The position numbers were made by a program, and so were the translations under genes. 7,620 bases of DNA from JAAFIM01 sp964467315 (lineage in GTDB: Bacteria > Bacteroidota > Bacteroidia > Chitinophagales > Saprospiraceae), in the NCBI GenBank assembly GCA_964467315.1, contig CAYXSA010000151.1, positions 1 to 7,620 of the forward strand, given 5' to 3'. Shown one piece after another: positions 1 through 6,564 of the stretch. Positions within the stretch are counted from its first letter, which is position 1; every line of letters starts with the position of its first letter. The notes below the pieces were generated by a model. It saw only the letters and a program-made list of their open reading frames with translations, made no database searches and was not told the origin of the DNA.

Positions 1-52
1 GGCTGCCCTGAATAGCCCGACGGCGCGACCTTTTTGGGAGCGCCGACACGCC
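1..52 (-). repeat. Extragenic modular element, copy 1 (truncated by window edge)
   Basis: On the minus strand it begins with GGCGTG (47-52), contains the core GTCGGGCTAT (12-21) and continues TTCAGGGCAG. This matches the element at 6585-6700 until the window ends. The segment between GGCGTG and the core is short and differs from the other copies. A T-run precedes GGCGTG on the minus strand (A-run 53-59 on plus), as in copies 2 and 4. No coding signal was seen. It is identified only by comparison with the other three copies in this window. Confidence 0.7.
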
Positions 53-55
53 AAA

Positions 56-90
56 AAAAGTGACAAGTGAAAAGTGAAAAGTGAAAAGTT
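56..90. repeat. Heptanucleotide tandem repeat (AAAAGTG)n
   Basis: Five consecutive 7-bp units: AAAAGTG, ACAAGTG, AAAAGTG, AAAAGTG, AAAAGTT. They directly abut element copy 1. The same heptad occurs at 3668-3693 and, inverted, at 3888-3918. The region is non-coding and its function is unknown. Confidence 0.9.
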
Positions 91-126
91 GCGTAAATGT
101 TTGATGATGAATGTCTTATGTGCGAA

Positions 127-182
127 ATTCGTCATTCGTCATTCGTCATTCGTCATTCGTCATTCGTAACTCCTAACTATAT
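127..182. repeat. Heptanucleotide tandem repeat (ATTCGTC)n decaying toward the STAND gene
   Basis: Five perfect ATTCGTC units (127-161) are followed in the same 7-bp phase by ATTCGTA, ACTCCTA and ACTATAT. The tract ends about 18 bases before the ATG at 201, so it occupies the promoter/leader region of the STAND ATPase gene. The units have no spacers, so this is not a CRISPR array. Short heptad repeats of this general kind are known from filamentous cyanobacteria; any role here is unknown. Confidence 0.9.
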
Positions 183-200
183 AAAAATATATTGACAAGC

Positions 201-1268
201 ATGGATAACCAAATTCGCAGCCCTTTTAAGTTTTTGGACTACTATCATAAGGAGGATAGGGCGATTTTTTTTGGGCGCGATATGGAGACGGAGGAGTTGT
301 ATCATCGCATTTATGAGACGAATATAATCCTGCTCTACGGCGCGTCGGGCACGGGTAAGACGAGTATTATCAACTGCGGGCTGGCGAATGCCTTTGAGGC
401 GGGCGACTGGTATCCGATTTTTGTGCGTCGGCAGAACAATATGATTAGTTCGCTGGTAGCAGAGTTGCGCAAACACGCGCTGACCAAACCTGCCGATGGG
501 CTGCCTTTGGATAGGCTTGTGCATTCGGTGTATCTCGACTATTTTAAGCCAGTTTATTTGATAATTGACCAATTTGAGGAGCTGTTTATTATAGGCGAAA
601 AGGCGGAGCAGCAGGAGTTTTTTGAGCAGCTACAGAAATTGCTTTTAGCGAATATACAGTGCAAGGTTATCCTTTCGATGCGGGAAGAGTACTTGGCATA
701 TCTCTCTGAGTATGAGCAAATTATACCCAATATATTCGATAATAGACTGCGCGTAGAGAAGATGAATACGCGGCGTTTGCAAGATGTTATTTTGGGCACG
801 GCGGAGGCTTTCAAAATAGAGGTGCCCAATGGCGAGGAGCTTAGCGCGCTTATCGTAGATAGGCTGCGGGACAAAAATCATGAGGTAGATTTAGCCAATT
901 TGCAGGTTTATTTAGACCGTTTGTATCGGCTCGAAGTAGCTCGGCGGGCAGAGCAAAAGCGCGAAGGGTATTGTTTTGATGCGACTTTGATAGACAAAAT
1001 TGGCACGCTCGAAGATGTGATGTCTTTGTTTTTGGACGAGCAAATCAGCATTTTGGAAAAGGAGCTTGCGAGTATGGGCATAAATCGGCGTGGCGTGCCT
1101 ATAGATGTACTTTTTACAATGATAACGGACACGGGCACCAAACAATCTGTGGACATCAACCAGATAAAACGTCAACTCAAAAGCGCCAAGCAAATCGAGG
1201 CGCATACGGTCGATTATTGCATCAAACGCTTTAAGGAAATGCGAATAATACGCGATTTGAGCGTGTAG
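201..1268 (+). CDS. nSTAND1-type STAND P-loop ATPase, short or C-terminally truncated
   Basis: A 355-residue protein from the ATG at 201. An in-frame TTG at 192 is possible but less likely. Residues 7-27 (SPFKFLDYYHKEDRAIFFGR) form the typical entry to nSTAND1 ATPases. Walker A is GASGTGKTS (47-55). Walker B is YLIIDQFEELF (119-129). A hydrophobic strand ending in SMR (159-161) resembles the STAND sensor arginine. About residues 316-352 look like the start of a helical or winged-helix region. Related bacteroidete proteins, as I recall them, continue with a 'YEL-HD-LA' segment and often a sensor or effector domain; here a TAG stops the protein right after RIIRDLSV. STAND ATPases are usually oligomerising switches in signalling or anti-phage conflict systems. 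No transmembrane segment, effector or partner gene is visible nearby. The fold is well supported; the biological role is not. Confidence 0.85.
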   Translation: MDNQIRSPFKFLDYYHKEDRAIFFGRDMETEELYHRIYETNIILLYGASGTGKTSIINCGLANAFEAGDWYPIFVRRQNNMISSLVAELRKHALTKPADGLPLDRLVHSVYLDYFKPVYLIIDQFEELFIIGEKAEQQEFFEQLQKLLLANIQCKVILSMREEYLAYLSEYEQIIPNIFDNRLRVEKMNTRRLQDVILGTAEAFKIEVPNGEELSALIVDRLRDKNHEVDLANLQVYLDRLYRLEVARRAEQKREGYCFDATLIDKIGTLEDVMSLFLDEQISILEKELASMGINRRGVPIDVLFTMITDTGTKQSVDINQIKRQLKSAKQIEAHTVDYCIKRFKEMRIIRDLSV

Positions 1269-1332
1269 GAGCGCATAGTGCTGTATGGTACTTTGCGGCT
1301 GTCGCAGGCTGCCGACTACGCGCATATTTTGT

Positions 1333-1388
1333 CCGTAGGCAACGCTACGCTCGCCTACGGTTACGAAAGGGGAAGCCCCTTTGGGGCT
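1333..1388. repeat. Hairpin cluster in the STAND-DUF819 spacer
   Basis: CCGTAGGC (1333-1340) pairs with GCCTACGG (1353-1360), giving a perfect 8-bp stem with a 12-base loop. Next, AGGGG (1368-1372) can pair with CCCCT (1376-1380). Alternatively AGCCCC (1374-1379) can pair with GGGGCT (1383-1388). The last two stems exclude each other. No T-run follows immediately, so a classical intrinsic terminator is not supported. The rest of the 1269-1447 gap shows no convincing gene. Confidence 0.65.
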
Positions 1389-1411
1389 ATTGTTGTGCCC
1401 CCATTAACAAT

Positions 1412-1446
1412 CTACTTACTACCTACTGCCTATAACCTACTACCGA
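1412..1446. repeat. Degenerate heptad repeat abutting the DUF819 start codon
   Basis: Five units in 7-bp phase: CTACTTA, CTACCTA, CTGCCTA, TAACCTA, CTACCGA. The last unit ends two bases before the ATG at 1448. The units resemble the decayed end of the 127-182 tract (ACTCCTA, ACTATAT). The tract therefore forms the immediate 5' leader of the DUF819 gene. Confidence 0.75.
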
Positions 1447-1447
1447 A

Positions 1448-2686
1448 ATGTCTATCCTTATTTGTGTCTTATTTTTTCTGTTTTTTTTGATTTCGCCGCA
1501 TTATTTGAGTCGATTGGTGCGCGGCTTGGGCATTAGTCGGGTAGTGAGCGATGTGGTGATTTGTTATATGGTGGGCATTATTGTCGGCAATACCAAGCAG
1601 TTTTGGCTGACTGATGCCGAGGCAAACACAGCCTTGATGGGGTTTTCGGAAGGGGTGGCGACTTATACGGTTTTGCTGGCGCTGCCGATACTGATTACGG
1701 CTTCTACCGTCATGGACATCGTGCGCAACATCCGCCCCGTCTTCGTGGGTTTCGCCTTGATGGCGGTCTGCGTTACGGCTGCGACCTTGCTCACGGCTTG
1801 GTACTATGCGGGGGCAGTAGAAGGCGGCGATAAGGTGGCGGGCGTGCTTTCTGCCGTCTACATCGGCGGCACGCCCAATATGATCAGCGTCGCCAAAGGT
1901 CTGGAGATGAAACCTGAACTTTTTGTAGTCATACAGGCTACGGATATACTCTGTAGTGGCTTATTTATCGTTTTCCTCACCTCCGTAGCGCGCAGTTTTT
2001 ACGGCTTATTTTTGCCGCCCTATGTGCCCGAAGCACCCGAAACACCCAAAGATAAGGACGCTGCGCTGCTTGATGAGGATATGATAATGGTCAATGAGCA
2101 GGCGCAATTGGTGCAAGAACTACAAGCCGCCACTTGGCAGCGCCGCGCCGCAGAATTGCTCAAAAGCGGCGGGATTTCCTTGATCGTAATAGCGGCTTCC
2201 GTTGGCATGGCGATTTTGATACCCAACGAAGAGGGCGGCATCAATCAAATCGTGCTCATGATGACGCTTACCACGATTAGTGTCGCCATTTCGGGCTTCA
2301 TGGGGCATATCACGAGCAAGTGGATAACTACCACAGAATCAGCCAATTATATCCTGCTGATTTTTGCCGTTGCAGCGGGTAGCATGGCAGATTTTGCTAC
2401 GATTATCGAAAAAGGCGGCGGCTATATCGGCTTTAATGCTATGATTTTTGTGCTCGCTATAGTTATGCACGGCTTGCTCTGCTGGATTTGTCGCATTCGC
2501 GTAGATGTGGTGATGATAAGCATGACGGCTGCTTTTTTTGGGCCTGGTTTCATTCCCCAAGTGTCCTACGTTTTGGGGCACTCGCGCCTACTCGCGGCGG
2601 GCATCGCGGCGGGGATTTTGGGCTTTATCATCGCCAATTATATCGGCTTTGCGATGGCACAATTTACGGCTGCTTGGTTTCTTTGA
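1448..2686 (+). CDS. DUF819 family (YjcL-like) integral membrane protein
   Basis: A 412-residue, very hydrophobic protein of normal length for DUF819. Hydrophobic segments lie near residues 2-16, 32-49, 68-88, 98-120, 133-148, 160-182, 242-258, 265-285, 299-318, 330-349, 355-372 and 381-405, suggesting 11-12 membrane spans. YIGGTPNM (138-145) and the glycine-rich GPGFIP (365-370) lie at places where this family is conserved. An acidic, proline-containing loop (about 190-238) separates two halves, which fits an inverted-repeat transporter-like fold. It acts in the cytoplasmic membrane. The substrate is not established for the family, so no transport function is assigned. The start is the first in-frame ATG, directly after the heptad tract. 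The neighbouring genes do not suggest a role. Confidence 0.85.
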   Translation: MSILICVLFFLFFLISPHYLSRLVRGLGISRVVSDVVICYMVGIIVGNTKQFWLTDAEANTALMGFSEGVATYTVLLALPILITASTVMDIVRNIRPVFVGFALMAVCVTAATLLTAWYYAGAVEGGDKVAGVLSAVYIGGTPNMISVAKGLEMKPELFVVIQATDILCSGLFIVFLTSVARSFYGLFLPPYVPEAPETPKDKDAALLDEDMIMVNEQAQLVQELQAATWQRRAAELLKSGGISLIVIAASVGMAILIPNEEGGINQIVLMMTLTTISVAISGFMGHITSKWITTTESANYILLIFAVAAGSMADFATIIEKGGGYIGFNAMIFVLAIVMHGLLCWICRIRVDVVMISMTAAFFGPGFIPQVSYVLGHSRLLAAGIAAGILGFIIANYIGFAMAQFTAAWFL

Positions 2687-2760
2687 AATTTTTTTCGCCG
2701 CCAACGCTGCAGTTTTCAAATTTTCGGCTAACTTGCCTATCCTTTTGCGATTTTTTTTTT

Positions 2761-2868
2761 GGCGTGCCCCTGCTCCCCGCGCCTAAACGGCGCTTAAAGG
2801 TCGCAGGGTCGGGCTATCCATTTCGGGGCAGACACATTGGTCTGCCCCTACATTTCTATCCCTCACGC
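2761..2868 (+). repeat. Extragenic modular element, copy 2
   Basis: The element begins GGCGTGCCCC after a T-run. It has a small GC stem (GCGCC 2779-2783 with GGCGC 2789-2793) and the core GTCGGGCTAT (2808-2817). A perfect 9-bp hairpin follows: GGGGCAGAC (2825-2833) pairs with GTCTGCCCC (2840-2848), with loop ACATTG. It ends in CTATCCCTCACGC (2856-2868). It lies between the DUF819 and LOG genes. The 2687-2760 stretch before it is T-rich and shows no gene or clear terminator. Confidence 0.85.
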
Positions 2869-2878
2869 ATAACAATAA

Positions 2879-2904
2879 CCCGCGCCCGCAAAGGCGGGCG
2901 CGGG
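2879..2904. repeat. Perfect 11-bp GC hairpin upstream of the LOG gene
   Basis: CCCGCGCCCGC (2879-2889) pairs perfectly with GCGGGCGCGGG (2894-2904) around the loop AAAG. It begins ten bases after element copy 2 and ends 40 bases before the LOG start. What follows is CTTCCTTCCC, not a T-run, so it is a poor intrinsic terminator. It could act as a leader structure or be part of the repeat array. Confidence 0.7.
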
Positions 2905-2944
2905 CTTCCTTCCCATACCTCAACCATACTACGTTCCTCAAAAC

Positions 2945-3667
2945 ATGGAAGAACCAAAAGACAAAAAACCCCATACCAAACGCGCACAACGCACTTGGGC
3001 AGAACTCAAAGCCGAAAACTCTTGGACGATGTTCAAGATTCTCGCCGAATTTACCAATGCCTACGAACGCCTAAACCGCATCGGGCCTTGCGTTTCTATT
3101 TTCGGCTCTGCCCGCACCAAACCCGATAATCCCTATTACCAACTCGCCACCGATGTAGCCGCCCGCATGGTGCAAGAAGGCTACGGTATCATCACAGGCG
3201 GCGGACCTGGTATCATGGAAGCAGGCAATAAAGGCGCTTATGAAGCTGGCGGCGCTTCCGTCGGTCTCAATATAGACCTACCCTTCGAACAAGGTTTCAA
3301 TCAATACATCGACATCGACAAGGTTTTCAACTTCAATTACTTCTTTGTCCGAAAAGTCATGTTTGTCAAATACGCCCAAGCCTTCATCGTCCTACCTGGG
3401 GGCTTTGGTACACTCGACGAACTATTTGAGGTCATCACCCTCGTACAAACCAAAAAAATAACCCCGATACCCATTATACTGATGGGCACGGAGTTTTGGA
3501 GCGGTATGAAGACTTGGATACAGGACGTAATGTTTGAAAAATTCCGCAACGTTAGCCCTGGCGATAACGACCTTTTACAACTGACGGACGACCCCGAAGA
3601 TGTCGTGCGCATTATCAACGATTTTTATACTCGCCAGTCGCTCACGCCCAATTTCGAGTTTGGGTAA
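2945..3667 (+). CDS. LOG family protein (TIGR00730, lysine-decarboxylase-like Rossmann fold)
   Basis: A 240-residue soluble protein. After a charged 25-residue N-terminus comes a Rossmann-like core: VSIFGSAR (50-57), GGGPGIMEAGNKGA (85-98) and the family signature PGGFGTLDE (151-159). The last binds nucleotide phosphate and supplies the catalytic glutamate in characterised LOG enzymes. Characterised members release a free base from nucleoside 5'-monophosphates (cytokinin riboside monophosphate in plants and some bacteria). Many bacterial members have unproven substrates, and old 'lysine decarboxylase' labels are misleading. The SWTMFKILAEF segment (26-36) fits the longer bacterial subgroup. 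Unlike the other genes here, its coding strand is rich in C and A rather than G and T. It converges with the TonB receptor gene; there is no evident operon partner. Confidence 0.9.
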   Translation: MEEPKDKKPHTKRAQRTWAELKAENSWTMFKILAEFTNAYERLNRIGPCVSIFGSARTKPDNPYYQLATDVAARMVQEGYGIITGGGPGIMEAGNKGAYEAGGASVGLNIDLPFEQGFNQYIDIDKVFNFNYFFVRKVMFVKYAQAFIVLPGGFGTLDELFEVITLVQTKKITPIPIILMGTEFWSGMKTWIQDVMFEKFRNVSPGDNDLLQLTDDPEDVVRIINDFYTRQSLTPNFEFG

Positions 3668-3912
3668 AAAAGTGAAAAGTGAAAAGTGAAAAATATCGCA
3701 CTTAATTAGACAATGCTTTATTGATAATTTGCGTGAGGGATAGCAGTGGAAGCCGCTACGCGGCTGCAACGACCGCCGAAGGCAGCCCCGTAGGGCATAG
3801 CCCGACCCCGCGACCCTGTAGAGCCGTTGCATGCAACGGCTTTACAAGCGCCGCCTTTGGCGGTGCGCGGGGAGCGGGGGCACGCCCTTTTCACTTTTCA
3901 CTTTTCACTTTT
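3668..3912. repeat. 25-bp perfect inverted repeat made of AAAAGTG heptads
   Basis: The left arm (3668-3692) is three AAAAGTG units plus AAAA. The right arm (3888-3912) is its exact reverse complement. The left arm starts directly after the LOG stop codon (3665-3667). The right arm ends three bases before the receptor stop codon (3916-3918). Read on its own coding strand, each converging gene therefore runs from TAA almost straight into the same heptad repeat. Element copy 3 fills most of the interior. The arms could form a long stem in either transcript that reads through. Confidence 0.85.
3731..3887 (-). repeat. Extragenic modular element, copy 3, inverted
   Basis: On the minus strand it runs from GGGCGTGCCCCC (3876-3887) through the core GTCGGGCTAT (3797-3806) to CTATCCCTCACGC (3731-3743). 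It lacks the GGCAGAC/GTCTGCC hairpin and carries other palindromes instead. These are AGCCGC/GCGGCT (3751-3765), a perfect 20-bp palindrome at 3822-3841 (AGCCGTTGCA and its complement), and a GC stem at 3848-3866. It is the longest copy. No coding evidence was seen. Confidence 0.8.
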
Positions 3913-3915
3913 CAC

Positions 3916-6543
3916 TTACTTATGTCCTCCGTCTTTTTTGCAGCAGGCGGGCAGGCGATTGTAGGCACTTTGGTCGGCGGCGACTTCGTCGGCATCATAG
4001 CCCAAGCGGCTGATGGCAAGGCGCAATTCCTCTACAGTGATATCGTGCGTGTAGTCGATTTTGAAAATTTGCGTTTCCACATTCAAGTTGACGGCAGCAA
4101 CGCCTTTGAGTTTGGCTAAGTTCGTCTCCAAAGTCGTCTTGCACATACCGCACTGCGCCGAAGTTTTGATTTCTGCGTGATGCGTATGCGGTTTTTCGCT
4201 AAAAAGCACCCCACCATTTTCTCCGCTCTCTGCGTGTCCGTGCCCCTCGCTGACGGAAGGCTTTTTATAAGATTTTGGCGTATAACGCACACCCACATAA
4301 CCCATCACCCCCATCACAGGCGCATAGACGGAAGCCGCATCAAAACGGCTGCTAAAAGGATTTGCCGCGTCGATTATCGGCTGCGCTTGGCGGTAATTTG
4401 TCAAGTTTTCGCCCCCTACATAAATCTCCAAACCGTTGGGGAAATAGTGGCTCACCTGCGCCAACAAAATCGCATAACCCTTGCCCACGCCTTCGCGTCT
4501 GTAAGCGGGCAAATCCGCCCCATCATAACCCAAAGTCGGCAAACGCTGCGCGCCTGTATATTGTAGAGTCGCGTCAAACTGCCAGCGCTTTTTGGGCGTA
4601 ACGTATTGCGCCGTGAGCAAACCACGATGCAAGGGGCTGAACAACTGCAAACGCAGACTATCGCCCTGCATACTGCGCACATCATTGAATTTATACGCGA
4701 TGCGCGCATGAAAACCCTCAAACAAATCCTGCTCATAAGTCGCCAAAATGCTGTTGGCATAGGAACTTGCGGTAGAGTTGCCAATGCGCACCTGCCCCGC
4801 ATCTGCATCTAAATCCGCTACCAACTGATTGGCAAAATCCGTCCGATATACGTCCAAATTGAAGCTGCCTTCTTGCTTGCCGATATGAAATTGCTGCGTG
4901 AAATTCAGACCATAATTCCAAGCCTCTTCGGGCATGACATGGCTTTGCACCAAAATATCGCGGCTCGTAGCCATGTAGCGTATGTTTTCGCTAAGCGCAT
5001 TCGCTTGGCGTATGCCGCGCCCCGCAGACAGGCGCACCACGCTTTCTTCCGAAAAATTGTACTTCAAATTGATGCGCGGCGATACATAAAAACGCGGTGA
5101 GCCTATTGCCGTCGATTGCCACATATCCACCCGTGCACCCGCGATAAGACCAAAACTGCGGCGCTCGTCAAGGCGGTGATTGAGCTCGTATTCGCCATAA
5201 GCACCCAATAAATGCTCCTGCCGACTCAAATCCAAAGCCTCAAAACGCTCCCGCATATCGTCAAAATTATAGCTCAAACCCGTGCTAATGAGATGCTTTT
5301 TTTGCCCTGCTATCGCATTTTGATAAATTAGCTGTGCGTAGGCGCTGTTTTGTGCTACCTCAAAATCTCGCCGACCTATCTGCATATTTTGCACATAGCG
5401 CGTGCCGCTATAAATCAAAGCCGCACTCTCAAATGGATTTTTGGAGCCTATATAGCCTGCTTTCCCCGAAAATTCGTAGCGCTGCAATTTGCTGTTCAAC
5501 TGATACAACTCCGCATAATCGTGCTGCCCGCTATGGTGCATTGCCTCCGCCGTTTGCCCATTCTGACGAACATCGCCCAGCGCGTGTAGGTTAAATTCCA
5601 CATGCCAAGCGGGCGCTTTGTAAAACCAGCGGTTCATAACATTCCACTGATTTTTGATGGGAATATCCAAAAAGCCGTCCGCGTTGTGGTCTATATGCGT
5701 GCCCGTATAATGCCCAAACATCATCAAAGAGGTACTCCATTTGTCCGAGAGCTTAAACGCATAATTATTGTTTAGCTCAAAACGCCCTGCGCTATTGGCA
5801 TATAAATTAAAATAAACTTTCGGCGCGGTTGTGGGCTTTTGCAACTCTACATTTATTTGCCCTGCGATGCTTTGCGCGCCTGTGCGCACGCTGCTTGCGC
5901 CTTTGGAAATTTGTATACTTTCAATCCAGCTACCAGGTATAAATTCCAAGCCATAGGGGCGGTCGAGCCGATTGAGCGCGGGGCGACCTTCTACCTGCAT
6001 CTGCACATAAGTACCGCGCAAACCCAACATTTCGATTTCCTTGCTGCCTGTTACCGCATCCGATGCCGATACGTTTACCGTCGCATTCGTCTCAAAACTC
6101 TCTGCCAGTGAGCAGCAAGCTGCGCGCTTTAGCTCGCAACTTTTGATGGTTTCCGTGTTGTGGTTGCCCGTCGTAGAGGTAAAATTCCCCTTGTCGCGGG
6201 CTTCGACTTCTACCATGCCGATGGTATTTGCGGCGGGTTGCAGCATGAGTTGCAGGCTGTCCTCATCGGGCAAAATTTCGATTTCTACCATTTCGTAGCC
6301 CACGTAGCGTATCTGCAAAATTCGCCCTTCCAGCGTATCGACGCGCTCCACGCTAATCCAACCGTCTTCGTTGCTGACCGCCGCCAAGGCGGGTTTGTCT
6401 GCCCATTGCACGGTAGCGCCGACCAGCGGAACTTTCGCCTCATCTACCAAAATCGCCCGAAAAAGATGCGCCTCGCTCCCTTGCGTATAGGCGCTCACGC
6501 TCGCCACCAAAAGCAGCGCTATTATAAAAATGCTCCGTAGCAT
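3916..6543 (-). CDS. TonB-dependent outer-membrane receptor fused to a C-terminal heavy-metal-associated (HMA) domain
   Basis: An 875-residue protein from the ATG at 6543. The open frame extends to 6672, but that part is repeat DNA, and MLRSIFIIALLLVASVSA is a clear signal peptide. In order: a carboxypeptidase-regulatory-like domain (about 28-103), a plug (about 128-238) with Cys143-Cys144 in KRAACCSLAESFETN, and a beta-barrel (about 240-755) ending in the strand GYVGVRYTP. A His-rich linker follows (H768, H770, H786, H788, H789). The HMA domain (about 790-855) has the metal site C798-G-M-C801, and a tail carries C867-C868. The plug resembles bacteroidete receptors found with heavy-metal genes. 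The HMA domain resembles small periplasmic-type proteins that are normally separate. It probably imports or senses copper or a similar metal. The metal specificity and the periplasmic location of the HMA domain are inferred. The gene is likely cotranscribed with the Cys-rich gene upstream. No frameshift is needed for the fusion. Confidence 0.9.
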   Translation of the reverse strand: MLRSIFIIALLLVASVSAYTQGSEAHLFRAILVDEAKVPLVGATVQWADKPALAAVSNEDGWISVERVDTLEGRILQIRYVGYEMVEIEILPDEDSLQLMLQPAANTIGMVEVEARDKGNFTSTTGNHNTETIKSCELKRAACCSLAESFETNATVNVSASDAVTGSKEIEMLGLRGTYVQMQVEGRPALNRLDRPYGLEFIPGSWIESIQISKGASSVRTGAQSIAGQINVELQKPTTAPKVYFNLYANSAGRFELNNNYAFKLSDKWSTSLMMFGHYTGTHIDHNADGFLDIPIKNQWNVMNRWFYKAPAWHVEFNLHALGDVRQNGQTAEAMHHSGQHDYAELYQLNSKLQRYEFSGKAGYIGSKNPFESAALIYSGTRYVQNMQIGRRDFEVAQNSAYAQLIYQNAIAGQKKHLISTGLSYNFDDMRERFEALDLSRQEHLLGAYGEYELNHRLDERRSFGLIAGARVDMWQSTAIGSPRFYVSPRINLKYNFSEESVVRLSAGRGIRQANALSENIRYMATSRDILVQSHVMPEEAWNYGLNFTQQFHIGKQEGSFNLDVYRTDFANQLVADLDADAGQVRIGNSTASSYANSILATYEQDLFEGFHARIAYKFNDVRSMQGDSLRLQLFSPLHRGLLTAQYVTPKKRWQFDATLQYTGAQRLPTLGYDGADLPAYRREGVGKGYAILLAQVSHYFPNGLEIYVGGENLTNYRQAQPIIDAANPFSSRFDAASVYAPVMGVMGYVGVRYTPKSYKKPSVSEGHGHAESGENGGVLFSEKPHTHHAEIKTSAQCGMCKTTLETNLAKLKGVAAVNLNVETQIFKIDYTHDITVEELRLAISRLGYDADEVAADQSAYNRLPACCKKDGGHK

Positions 6544-6564
6544 AAGATTAGATCGTTTTCTGTT

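Noticed and set aside
127..182. CRISPR-like direct repeats
   Set aside because: The units are 7 bp and contiguous with no spacers, and no cas genes are visible.
192..200. TTG start three codons before the STAND ATG
   Set aside because: ATG at 201 is the stronger start, and no ribosome-binding signal favours TTG.
912..1325. 137-residue minus-strand open frame inside the STAND gene
   Set aside because: It is antisense to a gene with clear Walker motifs and has no domain signal of its own.
1278..1490. 70-residue plus-strand open frame after the STAND gene
   Set aside because: It covers hairpins and heptads, overlaps the DUF819 start and has no recognisable protein features. It is kept only as a possible remnant of the STAND C-terminus.
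2825..2848. Transposon terminal repeats or an insertion sequence
   Set aside because: There is no transposase in the window and no clear target duplications around the copies; only a non-coding repeat family can be supported.
2879..2910. Intrinsic terminator
   Set aside because: The stem is strong but is followed by CTTCCTTCCC rather than a T-run.
2488..3129. 213-residue plus-strand open frame
   Set aside because: It overlaps the DUF819 and LOG genes in another frame and translates repeat DNA with biased composition.
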